Origin: Thermomonas sp. S9
GTDB lineage: Bacteria; Pseudomonadota; Gammaproteobacteria; Xanthomonadales; Xanthomonadaceae
Assembly (NCBI RefSeq): GCF_024704365.1
Contig: NZ_JAJDFY010000001.1
Coordinates: 124,001 to 188,000 of the forward strand
Direction of reading: 5' to 3'
Length of the DNA: 64,000 bases
Shown here: positions 21,250 through 33,231 of the stretch, piece after piece
Layout of the letters: each line of letters begins with the position of its first letter
Numbering within the stretch: position 1 is the first letter of the stretch
Program-made: the position numbers and the translations under genes
The notes under the pieces: model-generated
The model's input: the letters and a program-made list of their open reading frames with translations, nothing else
What the model was told of the DNA's origin: nothing
Database searches by the model: none

Positions 21250-22256
21250 TCAGTCCAGCCACTCGACATGGCCGCCGCCGCGGCGCTTGGCGCGGTACAG
21301 CGCGCGGTCCACGCGGGCGTAGCACTGCTCCCAGCTCGGCGCCTCGTGAGGGCCGACCAGGCAGGCGCCGATGCTGAGGGTGGCCATCTGCGGCGGGTTG
21401 CTGTGCATGCGTTCCAGCATGCGCGCGCTGTCGGCGATGTAGCCGGCGATGCGCCGGGCCTCCTCGCGTCCCTGCCCCTGCAGCAGCAGGCAGAACTCGT
21501 CGCCCCCAGCCGGCAGGCGATATCGTCCTTGCCGGCCACCGCGCGCAGCAGGTTGGCCACGCCCTGCAGCACGCGATCGCCCGCCAGGTGGCCGTGGGCA
21601 TCGTTGATCGCCTTGAAGCGGTCGCAATCGAGCAGGATCAGCGCATGCCCGGCGAGCATGCCCTCCTCCCGCAGCTGCTCCAGGTGCTGCAGGAATCCGC
21701 GCCGGTTGGCCAGTCCGGTGAGCTCATCGGTGCGGGTCAGCGCTTCGGTCTGGTCCAGCCGGTGGCTGGTGGAGCGCAGCGCGTCCAGGGTGTCCTGCAG
21801 CTCCTGGTTGCGCCGGCGCAGGCGGCCGATCAGCGCCTGCTCGTTCAGCACCACCCGCATGATCGCGCGGCGCAGGAACTGCGCCAGCAGGTGCGGATCG
21901 CGCGCGGCCAGGGTCTCGAATTCGCCGCGGCCCAGCTCCAGCAATGCACTGTCCTCCAGCACACGGGCGTCCGCGCTGCGCGCGTGGTTGCCGATCAGCA
22001 GGCCCAGCTCGCCGAAGAACGCGCGCGCGCCCAGCCGCTTGCTGACCAGGTCGTCGCCGAAATCCAACTCGACCGTGCCGTTGGCGACCACGAACATGGC
22101 GTCGCCGGCATCGCCGCGGCGGAACAGATGCCGGCCGGCCTCCACCTCGCGCGGGCGCGCGACCTGCGCGAACAGCGCGTACTCCTGCGGGTCCAGCGCT
22201 GCTACGCCAGACTCGTCCGCGACCCGTGCCTTGCCGATGCTGCCCACTGCGGCCAC
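21250..22256 (-). CDS. Cyclic-nucleotide-binding-domain diguanylate cyclase (frame broken at ~21503-21507)
   Basis: Soluble protein of about 335 aa: an N-terminal Crp-type cNMP-binding barrel (residues about 20-140; GRHLFRRGDAGDAMFVVANG, FGELGLLI), a helical linker and a GGDEF domain (TRTDELTGLANRRGFL, LDCDRFKAINDAHGHLAGD). The active site is disrupted by one missing G in a run of five; restoring it gives R-L-G-G-D-E-F-C. No RxxD inhibition site precedes it. The start is uncertain: GTG 22256 directly follows GGGGAAAGC, and GTG 22247 or ATG 22316 are alternatives. It ends 10 bases before the cyclase-like RiPP protein and is probably co-transcribed with it. Confidence 0.78.
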
Positions 22257-22340
22257 GCTTTCCCCTGCTCCGCTGCGCCTATTCAGGCGCAAACAGGATA
22301 GCACCGCCGGCGGCATGGCAAGCCCCCGGCGGTGGGACGC

Positions 22341-23638
<1,298 letters not shown>

Positions 23639-23718
23639 GGTGGTGTCCTCGGTGGAGTGCGGCGGCGGTTGTTGCTCCCTTCGCCCGTGACGAAAGGAGG
23701 CGCGAAAAAAGGAAGTGC

Positions 23719-25347
<1,629 letters not shown>

Positions 25348-25400
25348 CGTCGCTGTGCTCCCGTGCTGACTCGTGGAGCGCTACCATCCGATGGCGTGTG

Positions 25401-25450
25401 GTATTTGACAAACGAGATTTATCAATGTTTTGTATTTATTGAACAAATAC
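25401..25450. promoter_or_regulatory. AT-rich divergent control region with GTATTTG/CAAATAC inverted repeat
   Basis: Between aceB and the LysR gene, a markedly AT-rich island in a GC-rich window has perfect arms GTATTTG (25401-25407) and CAAATAC (25444-25450), 36 bases apart. On the minus strand TTGTTC (25446-25441) and GATAAA (25423-25418) are spaced by 17, a plausible aceB promoter. On the plus strand a TTGACA lies at 25405-25410. The layout fits a LysR regulator acting on both divergent genes. Confidence 0.55.
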
Positions 25451-25458
25451 TGAAACAG

Positions 25459-26430
25459 ATGTCGCCCGCCCGTCCGCCCCGCACCCCGCGGTTTTCCTAC
25501 AAGGGCTCGCGCCTGAAGCCGCTGCGGGCGTTCTGCCAGGTCGCGCGCCTGGGCTCGATCAGCCGCGCCGCGGAGGCGCTCTACCTCAGCCAGCCGGCAG
25601 TGACCCTGCAACTGCAGGCGTTGGAACGCGAACTCGGGGTGCGCCTGTTCGAGCGCAGCGGACGGCGCCTGACCCCGACCCGAGAAGGGGAGCTGCTGTA
25701 CGAGCTGGCACGCCCGCTGGTGGAAGGGCTGGACACGCTGGCCACCCGTTTCCGTGAACAGGTGCGCGGGCTGGATGCGGGTGAGCTAAACGTCGCGGCC
25801 GGCAGCTCGACCATCCTGTATCTGCTGCCGCCGATCGTGGAGGCCTTCCGGCACCAGCATCCGGACGTGCGCCTGACCCTGCACAACGTCACCGGCGCCA
25901 GCGGGCTGGACCTGCTGCGCAGCGACGCGGTGGATCTGGCGGTGGGCTCGATGCTGGACGTGCCGGCGGACCTGGCCTACACCCCCGCCCATCGCTTCGA
26001 GCCGATGCTGATCACCCCGCTGGATCACCCGCTGGCCAGCAAGGCCGAACTGGAGCTGGCGGACCTGTCTCCGTACGGGCTCATCCTGCCGCCCAAGCGC
26101 CTGACCACCTACCGGCTGGTGGACCTGGTGTTCCAGCAGCACCAGGTGCCGTACACGGTGGCGCTGGAGGTGGGCGGCTGGGAAGTGATCAAGCAGTACG
26201 TGGCGATGGGCCTGGGCATCAGCATCGTGACCGCGATCTGCCTGACCGCCGCCGATCGCCAGCGGCTGGCCGCGCGCTCGCTGGCACGCTGGTTCCCGGC
26301 GCGCAGCTACGGCGTGGTGATCCGCCGCGGCAAGGCGCTGTCGCCGCAGGCGCGTGCGTTCGCCGCGCTGATCCAGCCGCAGGCGCTGGCCCCGCGCGGC
26401 CACGACGAGAGCGGGCACTCCGAGCGCTGA
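25459..26430 (+). CDS. LysR-type regulator of the glyoxylate shunt (CysB-like)
   Basis: LysR-family transcription factor, 323 aa from ATG 25459. The winged-helix domain is at residues about 15-75 (LKPLRAFCQVARLGSISRAAEALYLSQPAVTLQLQALERE, shown here only as landmarks: ARLGSISRAAEAL, SQPAVTLQLQALE), followed by GVRLFERSGRRLTPT and a C-terminal effector domain (AAGSSTILYLLPPIVEAF ... GLGISIVTAICL). The order aceA-aceB divergent from a LysR gene is common in Xanthomonadaceae, so control of the shunt is inferred. The small-molecule effector is unknown. A short C-terminal His/Glu-rich tail ends 7 bases before the convergent cyanophycinase gene. Confidence 0.85.
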   Translation: MSPARPPRTPRFSYKGSRLKPLRAFCQVARLGSISRAAEALYLSQPAVTLQLQALERELGVRLFERSGRRLTPTREGELLYELARPLVEGLDTLATRFREQVRGLDAGELNVAAGSSTILYLLPPIVEAFRHQHPDVRLTLHNVTGASGLDLLRSDAVDLAVGSMLDVPADLAYTPAHRFEPMLITPLDHPLASKAELELADLSPYGLILPPKRLTTYRLVDLVFQQHQVPYTVALEVGGWEVIKQYVAMGLGISIVTAICLTAADRQRLAARSLARWFPARSYGVVIRRGKALSPQARAFAALIQPQALAPRGHDESGHSER

Positions 26431-26437
26431 GCCCGGC

Positions 26438-28387
26438 CTACGGCGTCTGCCCCGGCAGCGGCAGCGGATCCTCGCGGTAGATCGCCACATGCGGTACGCC
26501 GTCGGGGCCGATCCAGCCGCGGTACATGCCCGGCGTGTTGAACGGAAAGGCCATCACGCCATCGGCGCCGAGTGCGATCGCACCGCCGTCGCCGCCCGCC
26601 TTGGGAATGATGTGATTGATGACCTCATCGGCGGCTTTCGGCAGCGGCTCGCCGGCGAGCCGGGCGCGCGCGCAGATCTCGTGTGCGGCGGCCGTGCGGA
26701 TGTAGAACTCGCCCCACCCGGTGCCGGACACCGCGCAGCCTGCCTCGGCCCAGGTGCCGGCGCCGATGATCGGGGCATCGCCCACCCGCCCGTAGCGCTT
26801 GTTGGTCATGCCGCCGGTCGAGGTGCCGGCGGCGAGGTTGCCGTGCGCATCCAGCGCCAGCGCCCCCACGGTGCCGAAATAGGCCTTGCCCGGCAGCACC
26901 AGCGGCTGGTTCGAGGCCTGCGCCGCGCGCTCCTCCCGCAGCGCCTTCTGCAGCTGCTGCCAGCGCTTTTCGGTGCGGAAGTAGGCCGGATCCACCAGGG
27001 TGATGCCCTGCTCGCGCGCGAACTGTTCGGCACCGTCACCGATCATCATCACGTGCCGGGAGCGCTCCATGATCGCGCGCGCCAGCAGGATCGGATTCTT
27101 CACCCGGTGCAGGCCCGCCGCCGCGGCGGCCTTGCCGCTGGCACCGTCCATGAGCGCGGCATCCAGCTCGTTGCGGCCATCGTGGGTGAACACCGCGCCA
27201 CGCCCGGCATTGAACTGCGGTGCATCCTCCAGCACCGTGATCGCGGCGGTCACCGCCTCCACCGAACTGCCGCCGCCCTGCAGCTTCGCATAGCCGGTGC
27301 GGAGCGCCTGCTCCAGCGCCCTGCGCGCCTGCGTTTCTTCTTCCGGCGTCAGATCGCCATGCGCAACCCCCGCGCCGCCGTGGATGACCAGGGTCGGCAG
27401 GTCCAGCACGGCCAGTACGCCATCCCGAACCGTATACCGCCGGGTGAAGGCAGGGCGCTCCACTTCGCCAGAAGGAAGATGCAGGACCGAGCGGACATCC
27501 ACCCCCACCGCCCACAGGCGTTCTATCCGCGCCGGGCGGTCGGGCTGCACACGCCGGTCGAATCCGCCGTGCACCACGGTTGCGCCCGCCCCCGGCGCCG
27601 TGGCGAACACCCGCGCACTGCCGTCGGCCTCCACCGCCAGCGCAGCGTTCTCATCCACTCCCAGCCCGATCAGGGGGCGGCCGGCCAGTTCCTCGCTCTT
27701 GGTCAGAAAAGCCACCAGCCGTCCCAGCCGGGCGCGCTCGCTGAAGTGGGTGTCGGTCACCACGCCTTCGAGGAGAGGAATGTTGAGGAATCCCGTCTCG
27801 ATCGTATTGCTGTCGCCGAGCGGATCGGACAGCGCGCGTGGGCTGGTCAGGCTGCCGCCATCCATCGCCCCGTACAGATACTCGCCCAGGATGGCCAGAC
27901 CCGCGCTGGTGCCGCCCAACGGTTTGCCCGCGCGGACGTGATCGTCCAACGCCTTCGCCAGCGGGGTGTCGCGCCAGTAGCGCACATAGCGGGACTGGTC
28001 GCCACCGGCGATGAAGATGCCGTCGGCGCGGCGGATCGCCGCAAGAATGGCCGGATCGCTGGCCGCCTCGCGGTCCTTGAACACGAATGTCTCGGCCGAG
28101 GCGATGCCGCCTACCTTGCGGTAGAACTCCTCGCCGATTTCGCCGCCCAGCGAAGCGCGCAGGATCACGATATGGCCGTGGCCGGCCTTGGCCATGAACC
28201 AGCGCAGCGCATCGAAATTGCGGTCACCCCCGCCCATCAGCAGCAACCCCGGCTGCACCCGCGCCGGAGCCTTGCCCGCGGGGTTGCCAAGCAGGTAGTG
28301 ATCCACGTTCGCCGCCAGCGCCGACAACGGTGCCAGGACCGCCAGTACCGCCGCCAGCCATCGCGCGCTGCCGCCCACTCGCTGCAT
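26438..28387 (-). CDS. Secreted fusion of cyanophycinase and isoaspartyl peptidase/L-asparaginase
   Basis: 649 aa from ATG 28387. A signal peptide ends at about residue 25 (PLSALAA). Residues about 30-330 are a cyanophycinase-like S51 domain: LLMGGGD, IAGGDQSR and the nucleophile elbow GGTSAG with Ser161, then GVVTDTHFSERARLGRL and GLGVDENAAL. Residues about 335-649 are an Ntn-hydrolase asparaginase: LVIHGGAGVAHGD, FNAGRGAVFT and the autocleavage Thr (about 506) in FGTVGALALDAHGN, then TSTGGMTNKRYGRVGDAPIIG. Cyanophycinase cuts cyanophycin to beta-Asp-Arg dipeptides, and isoaspartyl peptidase splits those to Asp and Arg, so the fusion could do both steps outside the cytoplasm. Activity on cyanophycin itself is inferred. 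Divergent from a FecI/FecR/TonB-receptor set. Confidence 0.85.
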   Translation of the reverse strand: MQRVGGSARWLAAVLAVLAPLSALAANVDHYLLGNPAGKAPARVQPGLLLMGGGDRNFDALRWFMAKAGHGHIVILRASLGGEIGEEFYRKVGGIASAETFVFKDREAASDPAILAAIRRADGIFIAGGDQSRYVRYWRDTPLAKALDDHVRAGKPLGGTSAGLAILGEYLYGAMDGGSLTSPRALSDPLGDSNTIETGFLNIPLLEGVVTDTHFSERARLGRLVAFLTKSEELAGRPLIGLGVDENAALAVEADGSARVFATAPGAGATVVHGGFDRRVQPDRPARIERLWAVGVDVRSVLHLPSGEVERPAFTRRYTVRDGVLAVLDLPTLVIHGGAGVAHGDLTPEEETQARRALEQALRTGYAKLQGGGSSVEAVTAAITVLEDAPQFNAGRGAVFTHDGRNELDAALMDGASGKAAAAAGLHRVKNPILLARAIMERSRHVMMIGDGAEQFAREQGITLVDPAYFRTEKRWQQLQKALREERAAQASNQPLVLPGKAYFGTVGALALDAHGNLAAGTSTGGMTNKRYGRVGDAPIIGAGTWAEAGCAVSGTGWGEFYIRTAAAHEICARARLAGEPLPKAADEVINHIIPKAGGDGGAIALGADGVMAFPFNTPGMYRGWIGPDGVPHVAIYREDPLPLPGQTP

Positions 28388-28484
28388 GTCGATTCCTCCC
28401 GCAGGTGCCATGCCGATGCAGGAAATAGACGAACGGACGCGCGGTTTCCCCCGCCGCGGCACTGGCTTCCGCTATGGTAGCGCC

Positions 28485-29057
28485 ATGCAGACCGACCTCG
28501 ACCGCTGGTTCATCCAGGAGATCCTGGTTCACGAACAGGCGCTGATGGCGTTCCTGCGCCGGCACTGGCCACATCCGGACGACCTGCATGATCTGCGCCA
28601 GGAGCTCTATGCGCGCCTCTATGAAGCCGCCTCCCGCGCGCGTCCCGTGCAGCCCAAGGCGTTTCTGTTCGCCAGCGCCCGCCACCTGATGGCCGATCGC
28701 CTGCGCCGCGCCAAGGTGGTCTCGATCGAACCGATGGGTGATTTTCCGCCTTCGCACGTCCTGATAGACGAGGTGTCGCCGGAGCGCTGGTGCGGCGGGC
28801 GTCAGTCCCTGCGTCGACTGGCGCAGGCGCTGGACCGCCTGCCCGACCGCTGCCGCGAGGTGGTATGGCTGCGGCGGGTCGAAGAGCTTTCCCAGAAGGA
28901 CGTGGCGCTGCGGCTCGGGATCAGTGAGAAAACAGTGGAGAAACACATCGCCAACGCCATGCGCCTGCTTGCCGATGCCCTGTTCTCGGGCGAAGCGCCG
29001 CTGGCGCATGCGTCGGATCCGGCACGGTCGACGGAATCGCGCCATGGCCGCCGATAG
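28485..29057 (+). CDS. FecI-type ECF RNA polymerase sigma factor
   Basis: Extracytoplasmic-function sigma factor of 190 aa. Region 2 is at residues about 15-80 (FLRRHWPHPDDLHDLRQELY, ARHLMADRLRRAKVV); region 4 at about 115-165 (LDRLPDRCREVVWLRRVEEL, SQKDVALRLGISEKTVEKHI). The stop overlaps the FecR start by 14 bases, and a TonB receptor follows with an STN domain, the standard cell-surface signalling trio. By family knowledge it would be released by FecR when the receptor binds substrate and transcribe the receptor gene and perhaps the divergent hydrolase. Confidence 0.88.
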   Translation: MQTDLDRWFIQEILVHEQALMAFLRRHWPHPDDLHDLRQELYARLYEAASRARPVQPKAFLFASARHLMADRLRRAKVVSIEPMGDFPPSHVLIDEVSPERWCGGRQSLRRLAQALDRLPDRCREVVWLRRVEELSQKDVALRLGISEKTVEKHIANAMRLLADALFSGEAPLAHASDPARSTESRHGRR

Positions 29058-30050
29058 CGCCACCATCGAAGCCACCGCCGCAGACTGGCTGGCACGCCGC
29101 GACGGCGGCCACTGGAGCGCGCAGGACGCGGCCGCGCTGCAGGACTGGCTGGATGCGGATACCGCGCACCGGGTGGCCTTTCTGCGCCTGCAGGCGGCCT
29201 GGCAGGAAAGCGCGCGCCTACAGGCGCTGGGCGCAGGCCGCGGCGCGCGCCGCGAACAGATGCTGCAGGCGCTGATGGCACACCCGCCGCGCCGCGCCCC
29301 GCATCGGCCCCGTCGCTGGCCGTGGGCGGTGGCCGCCGCCCTGGCCGGCTGCACCCTGGCCGCCGGATGAAGCTGTGGCGGCCGGCGCCGCAGCCCCAGC
29401 CTGTGCCCGGGCATGCCTACCAGAGCGGCGTCGGCCAGGTTCGCCCGCTCGTGCTCGGCGATGGCTCGCGGGTGACGCTGGCGGCCGCCAGCCGGATCGA
29501 GGTGCAGCTGACGCCGCACGCGCGCCGCGTCCACCTGCTCGAAGGCGAGGCGATCTTCGCCGTGGCCAGGGATCCCGCGCGGCCGTTCGCGGTCATCGCT
29601 CGCGGCTATCGCGCCGTGGCGGTCGGCACGCGCTTCTCGGTGCGGCGGGATCCCGGCAGTGTGCGGGTGGTGGTGACCGAGGGTCGCGTGCGGCTGGAGG
29701 ACGCGGCGGGGACCGGCGGCGCTTCCGCGCTGCTGCCGGCCGGCAGCCTGGCGCTGGCGCGTGCGGACGGGGTGCTGGTCCGCAGGCTTGCGCTGGAGGA
29801 CGCGCAGCACCTGCTGGACTGGCAGCAAGGCTGGCTCGTGTTCCGCGACACGCCTTTGTCCGAGGTGGTAGCCGAATTCAACCGCTACAACGCCCGCAAG
29901 CTGGTGCTGGCCGACGAACGCGCCGGCGCGCTGCGGATCGGCGGCAGCTTCCGCTGGGACAACGAGGCCGGCTTCGTGCGCCTGCTGGAGGCCGGATTCC
30001 CGATCCGCGCCGAGAGCGTGGATGGGCAGATCCTGCTGCACGCGCGTTGA
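29044..30050 (+). CDS. FecR-type anti-sigma regulator (frame broken near 29355-29368)
   Basis: Inner-membrane regulator pairing the FecI sigma factor with the STN domain of the receptor. About 335 aa from ATG 29044. N-terminal cytosolic DUF4880 domain (AADWLARRDGGHWSAQDAAAL), a membrane segment ([15 protein letters not shown]) and periplasmic FecR domain in the next frame (LVLGDGSRVTLAAASRIEV, GEAIFAVARDPARPFAV, VGTRFSVRRD), then the STN-interacting tail (LSEVVAEFNRYNARKL). The frame stops at a TGA directly after the membrane segment; one missing G in GGATG restores it. The two halves are separately intact and in the correct order. Confidence 0.82.
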
Positions 30051-30138
30051 GGAATGGTGGATGCGGGATTTCCCGCGGTCGCTCGTCATGATGCCGTAAT
30101 GGCGCCACGTCGAGCGCCCACTCTGGGGAATCTTCGCC

Positions 30139-33100
30139 ATGAAACCGCTGCGCGTCCTGCTGCTGTCGCTTGCCTGTTCCGCCGCCCTGGCGGCACAGGC
30201 GCAAACCGCCACCCGCCTCGACATCCCGGCCGGCGATCTCGCCACCGCGCTGGATGCCTATGCCCGCCAGACCGGCACCCAGCTGGTGTACCGCGCGGAC
30301 CAGTTGAAGGGCGCGCGCAGCAAGGGGCTGCGCGGGCAAGCATCGTCCGCGCAGGCGCTCGATGCCCTGCTGGCAGGCAGCGGCTTCACCGCGCAGCGCG
30401 ACGCCTCCGGGGCCGTGCTCATCGTGCCGGTTGCCACCGCACCGGCTCCGCCGCCGGTGCGCAAGCCGCCGGCGGCGCAGGCCGAAACGCCGGTCACCAC
30501 CCTGGAAGCGGTGCAGGTCACCGGTTCGCGCATCCCGCGCGCACAGGTCGAGGGCCCGGCGCCCATCACCATCGTCACCGCCGAGCAGATCCGGGCCTCC
30601 GGCCTGACCACGGTGCCCGAGGTGCTGCGCTCGCTCAGCCAGAACAGCGGCAGCGTGCAGGGCCAGCAGAACACCACCAGCGCGCAGTCCACGCCCGGCG
30701 CGCAGGCGGTGGACCTGCGCGGCCTCGGCCCCAACCACACCCTGGTACTGATCAACGGCCGCCGGATCGCCGACTTCCCGCTGCCGCTCAACAGCCGCAG
30801 CAACTTCACCGACATCGGCAGCATCCCGCTGGGCATGATCGAGCGGATCGAGATCCTCACCGGCAGCGCGTCCGCCGTGTACGGCTCGGACGCGATGGCG
30901 GGGGTGATCAACTTCATCCTGAAGAAGTCGGTGGACGGGACCACCCTCGACTACCGCTACGGCGGGACCAGCGAGGGCGGCGGTGAATCGCACGATCTCA
31001 CCCTGACCACCGGCTTCCAGCGCGGCGGTTTCAGCGCGCTGCTGGGGCTGGAACTGATCGACCAGCGCCCGCTGTGGGGATTCCAGCGCAAGGTGCAGGA
31101 TTCGACCCTGGATGCGCCGATCCCGCGCCGCCGCCTGCCGCGCCTGATCGCGCAGGTGTACGACTGGGACGACGACGTCAACCTGCCGCCGCCGGACGGC
31201 TGCCAGGCGATGGCCGGGCTCAACGAGGGCACCACCGTGCTGGCCTACGACCGCTACGGCGAGCCCTATTGCGGCAGCGACCGCGCGATCGCCTACCGCA
31301 CCATCCGCAACCAGCGCACCGGGGTCAGCGCATACGGGGCGTTCGAATACCGGATGTCCGGCGACCTGTCCTGGTTCGCGGACGTACAGGCGGCGCGCCA
31401 GACGGTGAAGCTGCTCACCGGCACCAACGGCAACGACGTGGTCAGCGACCACATGGGCTGGGAGTTCCACGACCCGGCCTCGACCGGCAACTACCGCAAC
31501 AAGATGTTCTTCAACCAGGCCACCGGGCATTATGAAATCTGGTCGCGCCAGTTCACGCCGGAGGAAATGGGCGGGCTGCGCAACCGCATGAACACCACCA
31601 CCCAGAAGACCCTGGCCGTCACCACCGGATTCAAGGGTGTGTTCGGTCGCGACTGGAACTGGGAGGCGGCCTACAACCATTCGCAATACGATGCCGACGT
31701 GGCGATGCCGCGGATCAAGGCGGCGGCGGCCAACACGCTGTTCCTGGGGCCACGCCTGGGCTACGACGCCGACGGCTACGCCATCTACGACGCCGACCCG
31801 GCGCGCCTGTTCAAGCCGCTGACCGAGGCCGAGTTCGCCTCCATCGCGGCGATGTCGGTGTTCCGCCCCAAGGCGGACAACGACAATCTCAGCCTGACCA
31901 TGGACACCCCGGCCCTGTTCACCCTGCCGGCCGGCGACGTCGGCTTCGCAAGCGCCCTGGAATTCGGGCGCCAGTCCTACCGCATCAATCCCGATCCATT
32001 GGCACTGACCGACGATGCCTACGTGGGCCCACGCTATGGCGACGGCCACGGCAGCCGCAATCACTGGAGCGCCGCCGCCGAGCTGCGCCTGCCGCTGCTG
32101 CCCAGCGTGCAGGGCAGCCTCGCCGGGCGCTACGACCAGTACCGCTACGGCGGCCGCCAGCCGGGCAAGGTCACCTACAGCCTGGGCCTGGAATGGCGTC
32201 CGCTGGACAGCCTGCTGGTGCGCGGCTCCTACGGCACCGGCTTCCGCGCACCGGACATGCATTACCTGTTCGCCGGCAACGACTACTACCGCACCCGCTT
32301 CGCCACCGACTACTACCAGTGCCGGCTGGCCAATCCCGGCGCCAGCAACGCCTGGTGCTACGACGACGGCGGCTACGACATCAGCACCTTCGACGTATAC
32401 AGCGGCAACATCGCGCTCGACGTGGAAACCAGCCGCTCCGGCACGTTCGGTTTCGTGTGGTCACCCAGCCACGGCTTCGACATCGCGATCGACTACTACA
32501 CGATCCGCGTGCAGAACCAGGTGCAGGCCCAGGACCGTGACCTGCTGCGCCAGACCGAGGCCAACTGCCGGCTTGGCCAGACCGATACCGGGGCCCCGGT
32601 GGACATCCACTCGCCCACCTGCGTGGACGCCATCGCGCGGGTGATCCGCGACGGCAACGGCGACATCACCAGCGTGCATTTCGGGCCGATCAACATCGCG
32701 CGCGAACAGACGTCGGGCATCGATGTCACCGCCAACTACCGCCTGCAGACCACGGCCGGCGATTTCCGCTTCACCGGCAACTACAACTGGACCCGCCGGC
32801 ACACCCGCCAGCAGTATCCGGGCGACCCCACCGAGGACATGCTGGCGGTGACCTTCAGCGACACCACCCTGCCGCGCGCCAAGGGCAATCTCGAAGTCGA
32901 CTGGAATCGTGGCGCGTGGGGCGCCAGCCTGTTCGGCACCTACCTCGGGCGGGTGGCCAACTACGCCAACGATGCCTGGACGCACGCCACCTGGCGCTTC
33001 AATGCCCGCGTGCGCTACGACATCAACGACCATCTGCGCCTGGCACTGACGGTGGACAATCTGTTCAACCAGATGCCGCCGAAGGATCCCACCTGGGGCA

Positions 33101-33195
33101 ACTACCCCTATTACGACACCTCGTGGTTCGACAGCATCGGCCGCAGCTTCTTCCTGCAGCTGACCTGGAAGCTGGGCGGCAAGCCGCTGCAGTGA
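30139..33195 (+). CDS. TonB-dependent receptor with N-terminal STN domain
   Basis: Outer-membrane active transporter of 1018 aa. Signal peptide to about residue 22 (LLLSLACSAALAAQAQ); STN signalling domain at about 25-95 (LDIPAGDLATALDAYARQTG); a Pro/Ala linker; TonB box/plug start LEAVQVTGSRIPR, plug domain (VDLRGLGPNHTLVLINGRRI, GSASAVYGSDAMAGVINFIL) and a long beta-barrel ending in LTVDNLFNQMPP and FFLQLTWKLGG. The STN domain and the upstream FecI/FecR genes mark it as a signal-transducing receptor. Substrate is not given by sequence. The divergent peptidase fusion suggests dipeptides or amino acids from cyanophycin-like material, an inference from position only. Confidence 0.88.
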   Translation: MKPLRVLLLSLACSAALAAQAQTATRLDIPAGDLATALDAYARQTGTQLVYRADQLKGARSKGLRGQASSAQALDALLAGSGFTAQRDASGAVLIVPVATAPAPPPVRKPPAAQAETPVTTLEAVQVTGSRIPRAQVEGPAPITIVTAEQIRASGLTTVPEVLRSLSQNSGSVQGQQNTTSAQSTPGAQAVDLRGLGPNHTLVLINGRRIADFPLPLNSRSNFTDIGSIPLGMIERIEILTGSASAVYGSDAMAGVINFILKKSVDGTTLDYRYGGTSEGGGESHDLTLTTGFQRGGFSALLGLELIDQRPLWGFQRKVQDSTLDAPIPRRRLPRLIAQVYDWDDDVNLPPPDGCQAMAGLNEGTTVLAYDRYGEPYCGSDRAIAYRTIRNQRTGVSAYGAFEYRMSGDLSWFADVQAARQTVKLLTGTNGNDVVSDHMGWEFHDPASTGNYRNKMFFNQATGHYEIWSRQFTPEEMGGLRNRMNTTTQKTLAVTTGFKGVFGRDWNWEAAYNHSQYDADVAMPRIKAAAANTLFLGPRLGYDADGYAIYDADPARLFKPLTEAEFASIAAMSVFRPKADNDNLSLTMDTPALFTLPAGDVGFASALEFGRQSYRINPDPLALTDDAYVGPRYGDGHGSRNHWSAAAELRLPLLPSVQGSLAGRYDQYRYGGRQPGKVTYSLGLEWRPLDSLLVRGSYGTGFRAPDMHYLFAGNDYYRTRFATDYYQCRLANPGASNAWCYDDGGYDISTFDVYSGNIALDVETSRSGTFGFVWSPSHGFDIAIDYYTIRVQNQVQAQDRDLLRQTEANCRLGQTDTGAPVDIHSPTCVDAIARVIRDGNGDITSVHFGPINIAREQTSGIDVTANYRLQTTAGDFRFTGNYNWTRRHTRQQYPGDPTEDMLAVTFSDTTLPRAKGNLEVDWNRGAWGASLFGTYLGRVANYANDAWTHATWRFNARVRYDINDHLRLALTVDNLFNQMPPKDPTWGNYPYYDTSWFDSIGRSFFLQLTWKLGGKPLQ

Positions 33196-33203
33196 CCCGG
33201 CCC

Positions 33204-33231
33204 GGCGCGGCGCGACGGATCGCGCTGCGCC
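33204..33231. terminator. Strong stem-loop between TonB receptor and glycoside hydrolase-like gene
   Basis: GGCGCGGCGCGA and TCGCGCTGCGCC form a 12-bp stem (one G-T wobble) with a CGGA tetraloop between convergent stops. It touches the stop codon of the minus-strand gene. No clear U tract; likely a bidirectional terminator. Confidence 0.55.

Noticed and set aside
18957..22316. A single giant protein joining the cNMP-GGDEF gene and the cyclase-like gene
   Set aside because: The continuity is an accident of a missing base in the GGDEF site. With the base restored the GGDEF gene ends at 21250 and the cyclase starts separately at 21239.
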